Shown here: positions 9,967 to 17,369 of the stretch, piece by piece | Layout: each line of letters begins with the position of its first letter | Numbering within the stretch: position 1 is the stretch's first letter | Source: UBA2897 sp036733925 | GTDB lineage: Bacteria > Bacillota > Negativicutes > Selenomonadales > Selenomonadaceae | Reading direction: 5' to 3' | Length of the DNA stretch: 64,000 nucleotides | Assembly (NCBI GenBank): GCA_036733925.1 | Contig: DAIMZO010000008.1 | Coordinates: 1-64,000 of the forward strand | The notes under the pieces: model-generated | Databases searched by the model: none | Told to the model about the DNA's origin: nothing | Seen by the model: the letters and a program-made list of their open reading frames with translations, nothing else | Program-made: the position numbers and the translations under genes

Positions 9967-10308
9967 ATGTTGAAGGGAAAGAAAGCGCTCGCGGCCGCAC
10001 TTGCCGCGATGATGGTCTTCGGCGCGTCGAGCGTCGCGATGGGTTCGGTTTCGGAGGCGGCACATCACCGCAATCCGCCGGCCGAGCACCATTATGCGGA
10101 TGGCACGACGAATCCGTACAGCCATGCACTGAAGCAGGAGGACGAGCGCCACGAGCAGACCGTCCGAAACCTCCGCTACGAGTACCGCAAAGACGGGAAC
10201 AAGGCAAAATACGAACGGGCGCTCAAAAAGGAGCAGGAACGCCACGACCGCGCGGTCAAGAAGATCAAAGCGGACAGTGAAGCCCATATCCGCCACCATC
10301 ACGAATGA
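9967..10308 (+). CDS. Secreted histidine- and charge-rich small protein
   Basis: 113 residues. A classic signal peptide (basic GKK, then a hydrophobic AALAAMMVF core, cleavage after about residue 32) leads to a short, very polar mature part. That part is rich in His, Glu, Lys and Arg, with HH pairs at the start and HHH near the end and a probable helix between. No family recognised; metal binding or an envelope location is possible but unproven. An extended -10 box (TGC-TAGAAT, 9904-9912) lies upstream and a terminator follows. Confidence 0.75.
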   Translation: MLKGKKALAAALAAMMVFGASSVAMGSVSEAAHHRNPPAEHHYADGTTNPYSHALKQEDERHEQTVRNLRYEYRKDGNKAKYERALKKEQERHDRAVKKIKADSEAHIRHHHE

Positions 10309-10311
10309 GAT

Positions 10312-10355
10312 AAAGAGGTGTCATGCGAGTCGTCATCGCTCGTATGGTTCCTCTT
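10312..10355 (+). terminator. Terminator of the secreted-protein gene
   Basis: AAAGAGG pairs with CCTCTTT and, inside, ATGCGAG with CTCGTAT (one G-U). A T run follows. It ends the single-gene unit. Confidence 0.8.
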
Positions 10356-10374
10356 TTTTATATTTTAGATAGAC

Positions 10375-10409
10375 GAAACGGGATTGCCGCTTAGCAGCAA
10401 TCCCGTTTC
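10375..10409. other. Perfect 13-bp hairpin beside the 6S RNA
   Basis: GAAACGGGATTGC (10375-10387) pairs perfectly with 10397-10409 across a 9-base loop. On the minus strand it lies just after the predicted 6S RNA and may mark its 3' end. No T run follows on either strand, so it is not a standard terminator. Confidence 0.5.
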
Positions 10410-10411
10410 AA

Positions 10412-10597
10412 AGCAGGGGTCAAAGATGCCGGTCGCTCCCTATGCCTAAAACCTGCGGCTCATGCAGGTGGGTGCCTTAAGTCTGGCTGCAACGAACGTG
10501 AAACGCGCATATTCACCAAAATCAAATCAGGCTCCCTAGGTAAAATGTAGGTTAGACACTATCAAAGCTAACGCACATCCGAGGCTTATCCTTCTTT
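10412..10597 (-). ncRNA. ssrS: Probable 6S RNA
   Basis: Gene-free stretch of about 190 bases. On the minus strand it holds the landmarks of 6S RNA in the right order. These are a 5' segment GGATGTGCG; a bubble segment like CTAGGGAGCCTGATTT (E. coli CCTGAGCCGATATTT); TTGGTGAATATGC (E. coli TTGGTGAGCATGC); and GACCGGCATCT near the 3' end (E. coli GCGGCATCT). The ends can form a bulged closing stem (AAG..AT..GC..CGG with CCGGCATCTT). A TATACT box (10607-10602) precedes it on the minus strand. 6S RNA binds RNA polymerase in stationary phase. End points are approximate. Confidence 0.58.
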
Positions 10598-10702
10598 ACT
10601 AAGTATAGTAGCATAAAAATTCTTTGTATACAAGTCTTGACAAAATGGATTTTCCGGCAGGTATGAGAAATTCCGGATTTTTTCTCGTTTTTCGTCCGGC
10701 AG

Positions 10703-10732
10703 TTGCAAACAGGGTATGGTATCCGCTATAAT
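10703..10732 (+). promoter_or_regulatory. Promoter of the 10.8-kb gene
   Basis: TTGCAA (10703-10708), 18-base spacer, TATAAT (10727-10732), about 90 bases before the start codon. A second -35-like TTGACA lies further upstream at about 10636. Confidence 0.7.
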
Positions 10733-10822
10733 AGAGCAGGATATCCTGCCGATGCAGGCGGGAAAATCGAACCTTACGGCGCGTGCGGAGCACCGCCTTT
10801 TGCAGAAGGAGTAAACGCAGGA

Positions 10823-11152
10823 ATGGCTACAAACGATAACGCAAAGAAATACAGCGTGGCAATCAGCTATCAGAATGCACTCGGTTGGATTGACTACGAT
10901 GGCGATAAGAAAGAGGCTGAGGTACATCTCGGCGACGAGAAGGGCAAGAAGCTCACCGAGGAATACCTGCATGAGAAGCATGAGATGGGTGTGCCGCATA
11001 AGACCTTGATGGACTTCACGCGCGTGACCGTCGACCCGCTCGCCGACGTCGAGAGCTTCCAGCTCGCGCTGACACGCCTCTGGAACAACACAAACGTCCA
11101 CGTCGATTGGTCCCGCCCGGTTTCCTATGTCAAGGAGCACCCGCATTATTAA
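10823..11152 (+). CDS. Conserved-looking protein of unknown function
   Basis: 109 residues from ATG 10823, with AGAAGGAG upstream. Soluble and acidic, no signal peptide or membrane segment. The sequence reads as a compact fold with ISYQNALGWIDYDGDKKEAEVHLGDE at the start and a C-terminal NVHVDWSRPVSYV strand region. I do not recognise the family. It has its own promoter and is followed by a terminator, so it is a single-gene unit. Confidence 0.75.
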   Translation: MATNDNAKKYSVAISYQNALGWIDYDGDKKEAEVHLGDEKGKKLTEEYLHEKHEMGVPHKTLMDFTRVTVDPLADVESFQLALTRLWNNTNVHVDWSRPVSYVKEHPHY

Positions 11153-11248
11153 ACAACATATTTTCATGAACCTTTTATGGCCTTGGCAGTCTGCTCGTGA
11201 TATAGTCCACATCACCAGTGAAAAGGCTGTGTAGGAGCCGTGCCGCCA

Positions 11249-11296
11249 GGGGCTGTCGCACAAACGAAACCATCGTGCGACAACCCCCTTTTATTT
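11249..11296 (+). terminator. Terminator after the 10.8-kb gene
   Basis: GGGGCTGTCGCAC (11249-11261) pairs with 11275-11287 with one mismatch, followed by a T-rich run. It lies 96 bases after the stop codon; nothing recognisable lies between. Confidence 0.85.
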
Positions 11297-11309
11297 TATG
11301 CGGATATAT

Positions 11310-11339
11310 GAAAAAACCGGAAGTCATCTGCTTCCGGTT
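11310..11339 (-). terminator. Terminator of the gltX-tRNA unit
   Basis: On the minus strand AACCGGAAG (11339-11331) pairs with CTTCCGGTT (11323-11315), followed by six T. It lies 11 bases after the last tRNA gene and faces the terminator of the convergent gene. Confidence 0.85.
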
Positions 11340-11349
11340 GGATTTCCTA

Positions 11350-11424
11350 TGGTGACGCCTATGAGATTCGAACTCATGAACCCGCCGTGAGAGGGCGGTG
11401 TCTTAACCGCTTGACGAAGGCGCC
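11350..11424 (-). tRNA. tRNA-Glu (CTC)
   Basis: 75 bases with encoded CCA. Acceptor stem GGCGCCT with AGGCGTC, T arm with GTTCGAATC, and anticodon stem CCGCC-GGCGG around loop CTCTCAC give anticodon CTC, which reads GAG. It differs from the neighbouring copy by one base in the D arm (G where the other has A on the plus strand). Confidence 0.96.
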
Positions 11425-11428
11425 ATAT

Positions 11429-11503
11429 TGGTGACGCCTATGAGATTCGAACTCATGAACCCGCCGTGAGAGGGCGGTGTCTTAACCACTTGACGAAGGC
11501 GCC
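11429..11503 (-). tRNA. tRNA-Glu (CTC), second copy
   Basis: Near-identical tandem copy, separated by four bases and also with encoded CCA. It is the first of the pair downstream of gltX, 45 bases after its stop codon, so gltX and both tRNAs are probably one transcript. Confidence 0.96.
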
Positions 11504-11548
11504 ATATTGATTTCTTGTCCCTGTGTCTCAAGGACAAGAAATATTATA

Positions 11549-13009
11549 TTACATGTTGCCGAGATTTGCAAGGCTTTTTTTGATTCTTTCCAAAGAATTT
11601 TTTTTGCCGAGCAAAGTCAGGATTTCCGTGGCACCGCCCGGCGTGATTTTCTGGCCGGCGGCGGCGATGCGGACGACCCACATGACGAGGCCCTTCTTCA
11701 GGCCCTTTTCCTCGACGAGGGCCTCGAGCTTTGCGTAGAGGCTGTCGTTGTTCCAGTCGCTTTCGGGGATGCCCTCGAGGAGCGCGAGGACATCCGGCAG
11801 CAGGTCTTTCGCCTTTTCCGGCGTGACCTTGTTGCGCTTGTTGACGTAGAGGTCGGCGTCGAAGGCCGGAAAGTCGATCAGGAAATGAATCTCGTCCGGG
11901 ATTTCGCCGAGGCGGGAGATGCGCGTCTTGAGGAGCGCGGCGAGCGTATCCCAATGCACTTCGAGGTAGTCTGGCAGCTCGCCGGCGAACGGTTTCGCGA
12001 GCTTCGAGAACGCCGCGTCGTCCATGGCCTTGAAGTATTCGCCGTTGACCCAGCCGAGCTTGTCGTAGTCGAAGACCGCCGGGGACTTCGAGAGGCCGTC
12101 GAGGCTGAACGCCGCGATCAGCTCGTCCATCGTGAAGATTTCCTGATTGGAGTTCTTCGGGCTCCAGCCGAGCAGTGCGACGTAGTTGACGATGGCTTCC
12201 GGCAGATAGCCCATCTTGACGAGGTCGTCGAAACTCGTCGCGCCGTGGCGCTTCGAGAGCTTCGAGACGGAGCCGTCCTCGTTCTTGCCCATGACCGGCG
12301 CGAGGTGGATGAAGGTCGGCAGCTCCCAGCCGTAGGACTCGTAGAGCAGCACGTGCTTCGGCGTAGACGTGATGAATTCCGCGCCGCGGATGATGTGCGT
12401 GACGCCCATCAGATGATCGTCGATGACGTTCGCGAAATTGTAGGTCGGCATGCCGTCGCGCTTCAGCAGGACCTGATCCTCGAGCTCCTCGTTCGGGATG
12501 CTGATGTTGCCATGCAGGACATCGAAATAGGTCGTCTCGCCGTCGAGAGGCATCTTCTGGCGGATGACATACGGGTCGCCGTTCTTCAGATGCTCGTCGA
12601 TGACTTCCTGCGGCAGGTCGCGGCAGGTGCGGTCGTAGCCGCCGAATTTGCCCGTAGAGTGATCCTCGTCCGGATTGCAGAAGCAATAGTAGGCTTTGCC
12701 GAGCTGGACGAGCTTTTCCGCGTATTCCTTGTAGATTGCCATGCGTTCACTCTGCACGTATGGGCCATAGTCTCCGCCGAAGCCCGGGCCCTCATCCGGC
12801 ACGATATGGGCGGCGTCGAGCGTGCGCTTGATGAAATCCACGGCGTCTGCGACATAGCGCGCGCGGTCCGTATCCTCGATGCGCAGGATGAACGTGCCCT
12901 TTTCCGCCTTCGCGTAGAGATAGGCGTAGAGCGCCGTGCGCAGGTTGCCGATGTGCATATAACCCGTCGGGCTCGGGGCGAAACGGGTGCGGACTTTCTT
13001 CTCAGTCAA
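11549..13009 (-). CDS. gltX: Glutamyl-tRNA synthetase
   Basis: Charges tRNA-Glu with glutamate; class I synthetase of 486 residues, full length. HIGN (19-22) is the HIGH motif and KLSKR is the KMSKS loop. The zinc-site region near YYCFCNPDE is partly kept, and the C-terminal anticodon-binding helices are present. Start is TTG 13009 behind AGGAGG. The substrate tRNA is encoded directly downstream, which is unusual and could balance enzyme and tRNA supply. Firmicutes usually have a non-discriminating enzyme that also charges tRNA-Gln; specificity is not visible here. Confidence 0.97.
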   Translation of the reverse strand: MTEKKVRTRFAPSPTGYMHIGNLRTALYAYLYAKAEKGTFILRIEDTDRARYVADAVDFIKRTLDAAHIVPDEGPGFGGDYGPYVQSERMAIYKEYAEKLVQLGKAYYCFCNPDEDHSTGKFGGYDRTCRDLPQEVIDEHLKNGDPYVIRQKMPLDGETTYFDVLHGNISIPNEELEDQVLLKRDGMPTYNFANVIDDHLMGVTHIIRGAEFITSTPKHVLLYESYGWELPTFIHLAPVMGKNEDGSVSKLSKRHGATSFDDLVKMGYLPEAIVNYVALLGWSPKNSNQEIFTMDELIAAFSLDGLSKSPAVFDYDKLGWVNGEYFKAMDDAAFSKLAKPFAGELPDYLEVHWDTLAALLKTRISRLGEIPDEIHFLIDFPAFDADLYVNKRNKVTPEKAKDLLPDVLALLEGIPESDWNNDSLYAKLEALVEEKGLKKGLVMWVVRIAAAGQKITPGGATEILTLLGKKNSLERIKKSLANLGNM

Positions 13010-13060
13010 TGTTTTTTCCTCCTATAGAATAGGTACAAGCTTTTTCGTCATCATGAGTAG

Positions 13061-13089
13061 AGTATACTACAGAAAAAACGGTAAAACAA
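13061..13089 (-). promoter_or_regulatory. Promoter of gltX
   Basis: Minus strand: TTGTTT (13089-13084), 17-base spacer, TATACT (13066-13061), about 50 bases before the start codon. No T-box leader is seen. Confidence 0.75.
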
Positions 13090-13114
13090 GGAAGCATGGG
13101 GCTCCGGGCCAAAG

Positions 13115-13134
13115 AAAAAGAGCCCTGCGGCTCC
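13115..13134 (-). terminator. Terminator of dhaL
   Basis: On the minus strand GAGCC-GCAG-GGCTC (13133-13120) followed by five T. Short but well formed, 28 bases after the dhaL stop codon. Confidence 0.7.
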
Positions 13135-13161
13135 CTTGATGATCCGGTCTGTTTCCTGCTA

Positions 13162-13785
13162 TCAGTGGCGCAGGAACGTGTAGAGCGCCTGATACATGAC
13201 CAGCGAGCTCGTGGCGCCCGGGTCGGCGATGCCGATGCTGCGCTCGCCGATGAGGCTCGCGCGGCCCTTGCGCGCGGCGATGGTTTTCGTGTACTTGACG
13301 CCGTTCTTCGCCGCGGCGTTCGCCTCAGCGAGTACCTCGAACAGGCGTTTGCCTTCCACATTCTCCGGCAGGAAGCAGTCGCGGGTCGGGATCAGCGTAT
13401 CGAGCATGGTCTTATCCCCTTTATCCGCGAAGCCGCGCCTCTTGATTGCGTCGATGGCCGCGGTCAGCAGCTTGCAGAAGCTCGGCGCGTCGAGCTTCGT
13501 CTGCTCGTCGCAGGCCTCCCCGGCCTTGATGAAGCCGATGCCGTAGAGCGGGCCGGCCGCGCCGCCGACGTTCTCGACGAGGGCCTTGCCGATGGCCTTG
13601 AGCACGGGGCCGGGTTCCGTGGTATCCTCCATCGCGTCGATGGCCTTCTTCGCGGCCGTGAAGCCGCGTGCCATATTGCGGCCGTGGTCGCCGTCGCCAA
13701 TCTTTTCGTCGAGCGAAGTCAGATAGTCCTGCTGAGCGATGATCTCATCGGCTACGGCGTCGAGAGCATCTGCGATTCTTGTCAT
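13162..13785 (-). CDS. dhaL: Dihydroxyacetone kinase ADP-binding subunit DhaL
   Basis: 207 residues from ATG 13785 (GGAG upstream). This is the all-helical DhaL domain: the Mg-ADP site motif GDGDHGRNM (30-38), the VGGAAGPLYG loop and the C-terminal IADPGATSS motif are all present. In PTS-linked DHA kinases DhaL takes phosphate from DhaM and passes it to dihydroxyacetone on DhaK. Neither dhaK nor dhaM is nearby, so this is an orphan here. The LysR gene that diverges from it may be its regulator. Confidence 0.92.
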   Translation of the reverse strand: MTRIADALDAVADEIIAQQDYLTSLDEKIGDGDHGRNMARGFTAAKKAIDAMEDTTEPGPVLKAIGKALVENVGGAAGPLYGIGFIKAGEACDEQTKLDAPSFCKLLTAAIDAIKRRGFADKGDKTMLDTLIPTRDCFLPENVEGKRLFEVLAEANAAAKNGVKYTKTIAARKGRASLIGERSIGIADPGATSSLVMYQALYTFLRH

Positions 13786-13863
13786 GGTGAAAAACTCCTT
13801 TATATCCAGATCCCTGTTTGCGTAAAAAATTGTGCGGATCCGATGGAACACACACACCGACCT

Positions 13864-13891
13864 ATTATAGCACAGACGAAGGTTGACGCAA
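13864..13891 (-). promoter_or_regulatory. Promoter of dhaL
   Basis: Minus strand: TTGCGT (13891-13886), 16-base spacer, TATAAT (13869-13864). Confidence 0.68.
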
Positions 13892-13941
13892 GTTAGAATT
13901 GACAGAAAAAGCGCACTTTTTCCGGATTTTCCGAAAAGCCG

Positions 13942-13970
13942 TTGCGGGTGCCGGTCAAAAAAAGTATAAT
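13942..13970 (+). promoter_or_regulatory. Promoter of the LysR gene
   Basis: TTGCGG (13942-13947), 17-base spacer, TATAAT (13965-13970). It lies about 50 bases from the opposed dhaL promoter, so one regulator bound between them could control both. Confidence 0.7.
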
Positions 13971-14064
13971 AGGGTCGAGGATTATAAGAAAATGACATAG
14001 GTTCTATGCTGCAGATATATGGGGAAAGTTGGGAGTACGAATTGTGAAACGGGAAGAGAAACCG

Positions 14065-14964
14065 ATGGAAATCAAGGATATGCGGGCGTTCTACGCCATC
14101 GTCGAAGAGGGGAACATCAGTCATGCGGCGCAGCGCCTCGACATCGCGCAGCCGGCGCTCTCCCGGCAGATGAAGCGCCTCGAGGAGGGGCTCGGCGTAC
14201 AGCTTTTTGAGCGCGGTAGCCGCCGCATCCGCCTGACCGATGCCGGACGCGTGCTCTACTCGCGCGTCGAGCACATCCTCGGCATGGTCGATGGCACCGT
14301 GCGCGAGATTACGGAAATCGGCACGGGCGTCGCGGGGACGGTGCGCATCGGCACTATCACGAGTTCCGGCGCGATGCTGCTGCCGGAGCTCATCTCGAAG
14401 TTCCACCGCGCCTATCCGAACGTCAACTATCAGATCTGGGAGGGCGAGGGGACGCGCATCCTCGAGCTGCTCGACAACCGCGTGATCGAGATCGGCTTCA
14501 CGCGCACGCAGGTCGATACGAGGGTCTACGACTCCATCGTCCTGCCGAATGAGCCGCTCGTCATCATCATGAACCGCGAGAATGCGGTCGGCAAGGACGC
14601 GCATTACGTGAAGCTCGAGGAGCTCGAGGGCCAGCCGCTCATCGTGCCGCTCCGCTGGAAGACCATCTTTCAGGCGAACTGCCGCAAGGCCGGTTTCGAG
14701 CCGGAGATCATCTGCGTCAGCGACAGCATCGTGCAGGATCTGCTGCTCGCGAAGAGCGGCATGGGCATCGCGTTGATGCCGATTTCCTCAAAGACGCTGT
14801 TGACCGACGGAAACCTGATCTACAAGAAGCTCGTCGAGCCGGAGATGAGCACGCATACGGTCATCGCCTGGCTCAAGAACCGCACGCTGTCGTCGGCCGG
14901 CAAGCACCTCGTCGCGATGTTCCGGAAGATTTATCTCGGTGAAGACGAAGCGCGCGGGAACTGA
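14065..14964 (+). CDS. LysR family transcriptional regulator
   Basis: 299 residues from ATG 14065; a longer reading frame upstream has no better ribosome site. N-terminal winged helix-turn-helix (about 4-62, with GNISHAAQRLDIAQPALSRQ), linker helix and a two-lobed effector-binding domain from about 90. LysR proteins usually control the gene that diverges from them, here dhaL. The effector is unknown. Confidence 0.92.
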   Translation: MEIKDMRAFYAIVEEGNISHAAQRLDIAQPALSRQMKRLEEGLGVQLFERGSRRIRLTDAGRVLYSRVEHILGMVDGTVREITEIGTGVAGTVRIGTITSSGAMLLPELISKFHRAYPNVNYQIWEGEGTRILELLDNRVIEIGFTRTQVDTRVYDSIVLPNEPLVIIMNRENAVGKDAHYVKLEELEGQPLIVPLRWKTIFQANCRKAGFEPEIICVSDSIVQDLLLAKSGMGIALMPISSKTLLTDGNLIYKKLVEPEMSTHTVIAWLKNRTLSSAGKHLVAMFRKIYLGEDEARGN

Positions 14965-15142
14965 CGGTTTGGAATTACCAAGACGTTAAAAAAGAAAAAA
15001 GTCCTATTAAAAAAGAAGAGACCGGTAGGAATTAATAACCCGGTTATCGAAAATAAAACTAGCATTGTGAAAACGGGAGCTGTGCATCCGCGGCTCTGTG
15101 ACAGGCTGCCCGCGGCCGCGGGGGCCGTATGGAGGGATTAAC

Positions 15143-15832
15143 ATGACGGAAAAAAAGGCAATCTTGATTGTAGAGGATGAGCGCCGCATCGCGCGCTTCC
15201 TGCAGATCGAACTCGAGCATGAGGGGTTTGCCACGTCCATCGAGGAGAACGGTACGCGCGCCTATGAGTGCATCCTGCAGGGCGATTTCGACCTGATCCT
15301 GCTCGACGTGATGCTGCCGGGCATGGACGGCATGGAGATCTGCCGCAAGGTGCGCGAGATCTCGCAGGTGCCGATCATCATGCTGACGGCGAAAGACGAG
15401 GTCGAGGACAAGGTGCGCGGCCTCGAGCTCGGCGCGGATGACTATATGACGAAGCCGTTCGCCATTCAGGAGCTCATCGCGCGCATCCACAACGCGTTGC
15501 GCAAGCATCAGAAGATCGATGACCCGCTGCAGGGCGAGAAGCTCACGGTCAAGGATCTCGTGATGTATCCGAGCCGCTACGAGGTCACGGTCGGCGGCGA
15601 GGAAGTCCAGCTCACGAAGAAGGAATACTCGCTGCTCGAGTACATGCTCCGCAACAAGCGCACGGTGCTCACGCGCGACCAGATCCTGCAGGAGGTATGG
15701 GGCTACGACTACACGGGCGACACGAACGTCGTCGATGTCTACATCCGCTATCTGCGCGCGAAGATCGATGACCGCTTCCAGAAGAAGTACATCTACACGG
15801 TCCGGGGCGTAGGCTATGTGGTCAAGGATTAA
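15143..15832 (+). CDS. OmpR-family response regulator
   Basis: 229 residues. Receiver domain 5-118 with acidic pair E11/D12, phospho-acceptor D55 (LILLDVMLPG) and the conserved lysine in MTKPF. The C-terminal winged helix ends in YTVRGVGYVVKD. Similar to the ArlR/PhoB group. Started at ATG 15143 behind GGAGGG. The partner kinase starts inside its last codons, so the pair is translationally coupled. Confidence 0.95.
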   Translation: MTEKKAILIVEDERRIARFLQIELEHEGFATSIEENGTRAYECILQGDFDLILLDVMLPGMDGMEICRKVREISQVPIIMLTAKDEVEDKVRGLELGADDYMTKPFAIQELIARIHNALRKHQKIDDPLQGEKLTVKDLVMYPSRYEVTVGGEEVQLTKKEYSLLEYMLRNKRTVLTRDQILQEVWGYDYTGDTNVVDVYIRYLRAKIDDRFQKKYIYTVRGVGYVVKD

Positions 15833-17369
15833 ATCCTTTTTCCAGGGCAGCATAAGGCGGGGGAAGACGTTGCAGATCTCGACGAAGATCACCTGCATGT
15901 ACGCGCTGATCCTGTTCTTCGTGCTCTGCATGATGAGCCTCGTGACGGGGCTCGGCGTCTATTTCTCGTTCTACCATCAGGCGGAGCACGAGATGGAGTT
16001 CAGCATCCAACGCGTGATGGAGAGCATCCAGAACGGTACGGCATTCACGCCGGAATTCTGGCGTGGCGACCCGGTCGTTCCGGGCGTCGTCCTGCGCGTC
16101 ACGGATATGACCGGGCAGGTCATCATGGAGAACGAATCCCACTACCCGTCGATCTCGGAGATCGAGCGGAATACGGTCAAGCCGCCAATCTGGGCCAATC
16201 CGTCGATGGAGGTCTCGAACCTCCACAATATGAGCATTTACCACGCGAAGGTCGATGTCGTCTATCAGGGCGAGATGCTTCAAGTGCATTTCTTCCGCAC
16301 GATCACGTCGGAGAAGAACTTCCTCGCAATCCTGCAATGGTTCCTGCTGCTGACGACAATCGTGAGCTTCCTGCTGGCGCTGCTGGCCGGGTTCTTCCTG
16401 AGCAAGCGCATTCTGCGGCCTATCCGCACGATGACGCATACCGTGCGCAAGATCGAGATCGAGAATCTCGACCGCCGTATCCATGTGCCGAATACGCATG
16501 ACGAGCTCTATGAGCTCGCGGAGACGTTCAACCACATGCTCGACCGCATCGAGATCGGTTTCAAGCAGCAGCAGCGCTTCGTGTCGGATGCCTCGCACGA
16601 GCTGCGCACGCCGGTCACGGTCATCCTCGGCTACTCGGATCTCCTTTCCCGCTGGGGCAGCAAGGACGAGGAAGTGCTCCATGAGGGCATCTCGTCCATC
16701 CGGTCGGAGGCGGAGGACATGCAGCAGCTCATCGAGAAGCTCCTGTTCCTCGCGCGTGCCGATCAGAAACGGCAGGTCCTGCACAAGGAGAATCTCGAGT
16801 TCTCGGAGCTCGTCGAAGATATCACGCGGAAGCTCCGCCTCGTCGAAAAAGGAAAGCACGAGGTCGAGCTGCGCGAGAACGACGAGGGTGAGGTCTACGC
16901 GGATCAGGTATCCATGCGCCAGCTGCTCCGGATTTTCCTCGACAACGGGCGCAAATACACGCCGGAGGGCGGCCATCTCTGGGTCAGCTCGACACGGACG
17001 CCGGACGGCGGCCACCTGCGCGTCGAAATCGGCGACGATGGCATCGGCATCGCGAAGGAAGACCAGAAGAAGATTTTCGAGCGCTTTTACCGCGTGGATA
17101 CGTCGCGGACGAAGGCAGAAGGCGTCAGCGGCACGGGCCTCGGCCTGTCCATCGCGGCCTGGATTGCCGAGCAGCATGACATCCCTATCGACGTCGAAAG
17201 CGATATCGGCAAGGGCACGAAATTCATCCTGACCGTCCCGCTCGTCGCCGGCAGCGAAAAAGAAGGCCGCGGCATGCCGGCGGAGGAAGACGCCGGGGAG
17301 GGAGAGAACCCCGGACGTCCTGCCGAGAAAAACACAGAAGAGAGAGAAGGGGGAGATTCGAAAGCATGA
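15816..17369 (+). CDS. Sensor histidine kinase
   Basis: 517 residues. Two membrane helices (about 27-52 and 172-195) enclose a sensor domain on the outer face. Then come a HAMP linker, an H box with phospho-acceptor H261 (SDASHELRTP), an N box (IFLDNGRKYTPEGG), and G boxes (DDGIGIA, GTGLGLSIA). ArlS-like arrangement. The last 40 residues are an unusual acidic, Glu/Gly-rich tail. It overlaps the regulator upstream by 17 bases and the dehydrorhamnose-reductase gene downstream by 4. The stimulus is unknown. Confidence 0.95.
   Translation: MWSRIKSFFQGSIRRGKTLQISTKITCMYALILFFVLCMMSLVTGLGVYFSFYHQAEHEMEFSIQRVMESIQNGTAFTPEFWRGDPVVPGVVLRVTDMTGQVIMENESHYPSISEIERNTVKPPIWANPSMEVSNLHNMSIYHAKVDVVYQGEMLQVHFFRTITSEKNFLAILQWFLLLTTIVSFLLALLAGFFLSKRILRPIRTMTHTVRKIEIENLDRRIHVPNTHDELYELAETFNHMLDRIEIGFKQQQRFVSDASHELRTPVTVILGYSDLLSRWGSKDEEVLHEGISSIRSEAEDMQQLIEKLLFLARADQKRQVLHKENLEFSELVEDITRKLRLVEKGKHEVELRENDEGEVYADQVSMRQLLRIFLDNGRKYTPEGGHLWVSSTRTPDGGHLRVEIGDDGIGIAKEDQKKIFERFYRVDTSRTKAEGVSGTGLGLSIAAWIAEQHDIPIDVESDIGKGTKFILTVPLVAGSEKEGRGMPAEEDAGEGENPGRPAEKNTEEREGGDSKA

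Noticed and set aside
10412..10597. Riboswitch for the 10.8-kb gene on the plus strand
   Set aside because: A promoter (10703-10732) lies between this stretch and the gene, so it would not be in the leader. The conserved segments fit 6S RNA on the minus strand better, and no riboswitch class core was recognised.
10586..11263. Minus-strand 225-codon frame opposite the 10.8-kb gene
   Set aside because: It crosses two plus-strand promoter boxes and the opposite of a gene with a good ribosome site. It has no start site or family-like sequence.
11349..11503. Repeat element of two 75-base units
   Set aside because: These are two tRNA-Glu genes, not a mobile or regulatory repeat.
15109..15122. Palindrome CCCGCGGCCGCGGG before the response regulator
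   Set aside because: It is self-complementary, but such sequences are expected in GC-rich DNA and it has no partner site or promoter relation I can defend.
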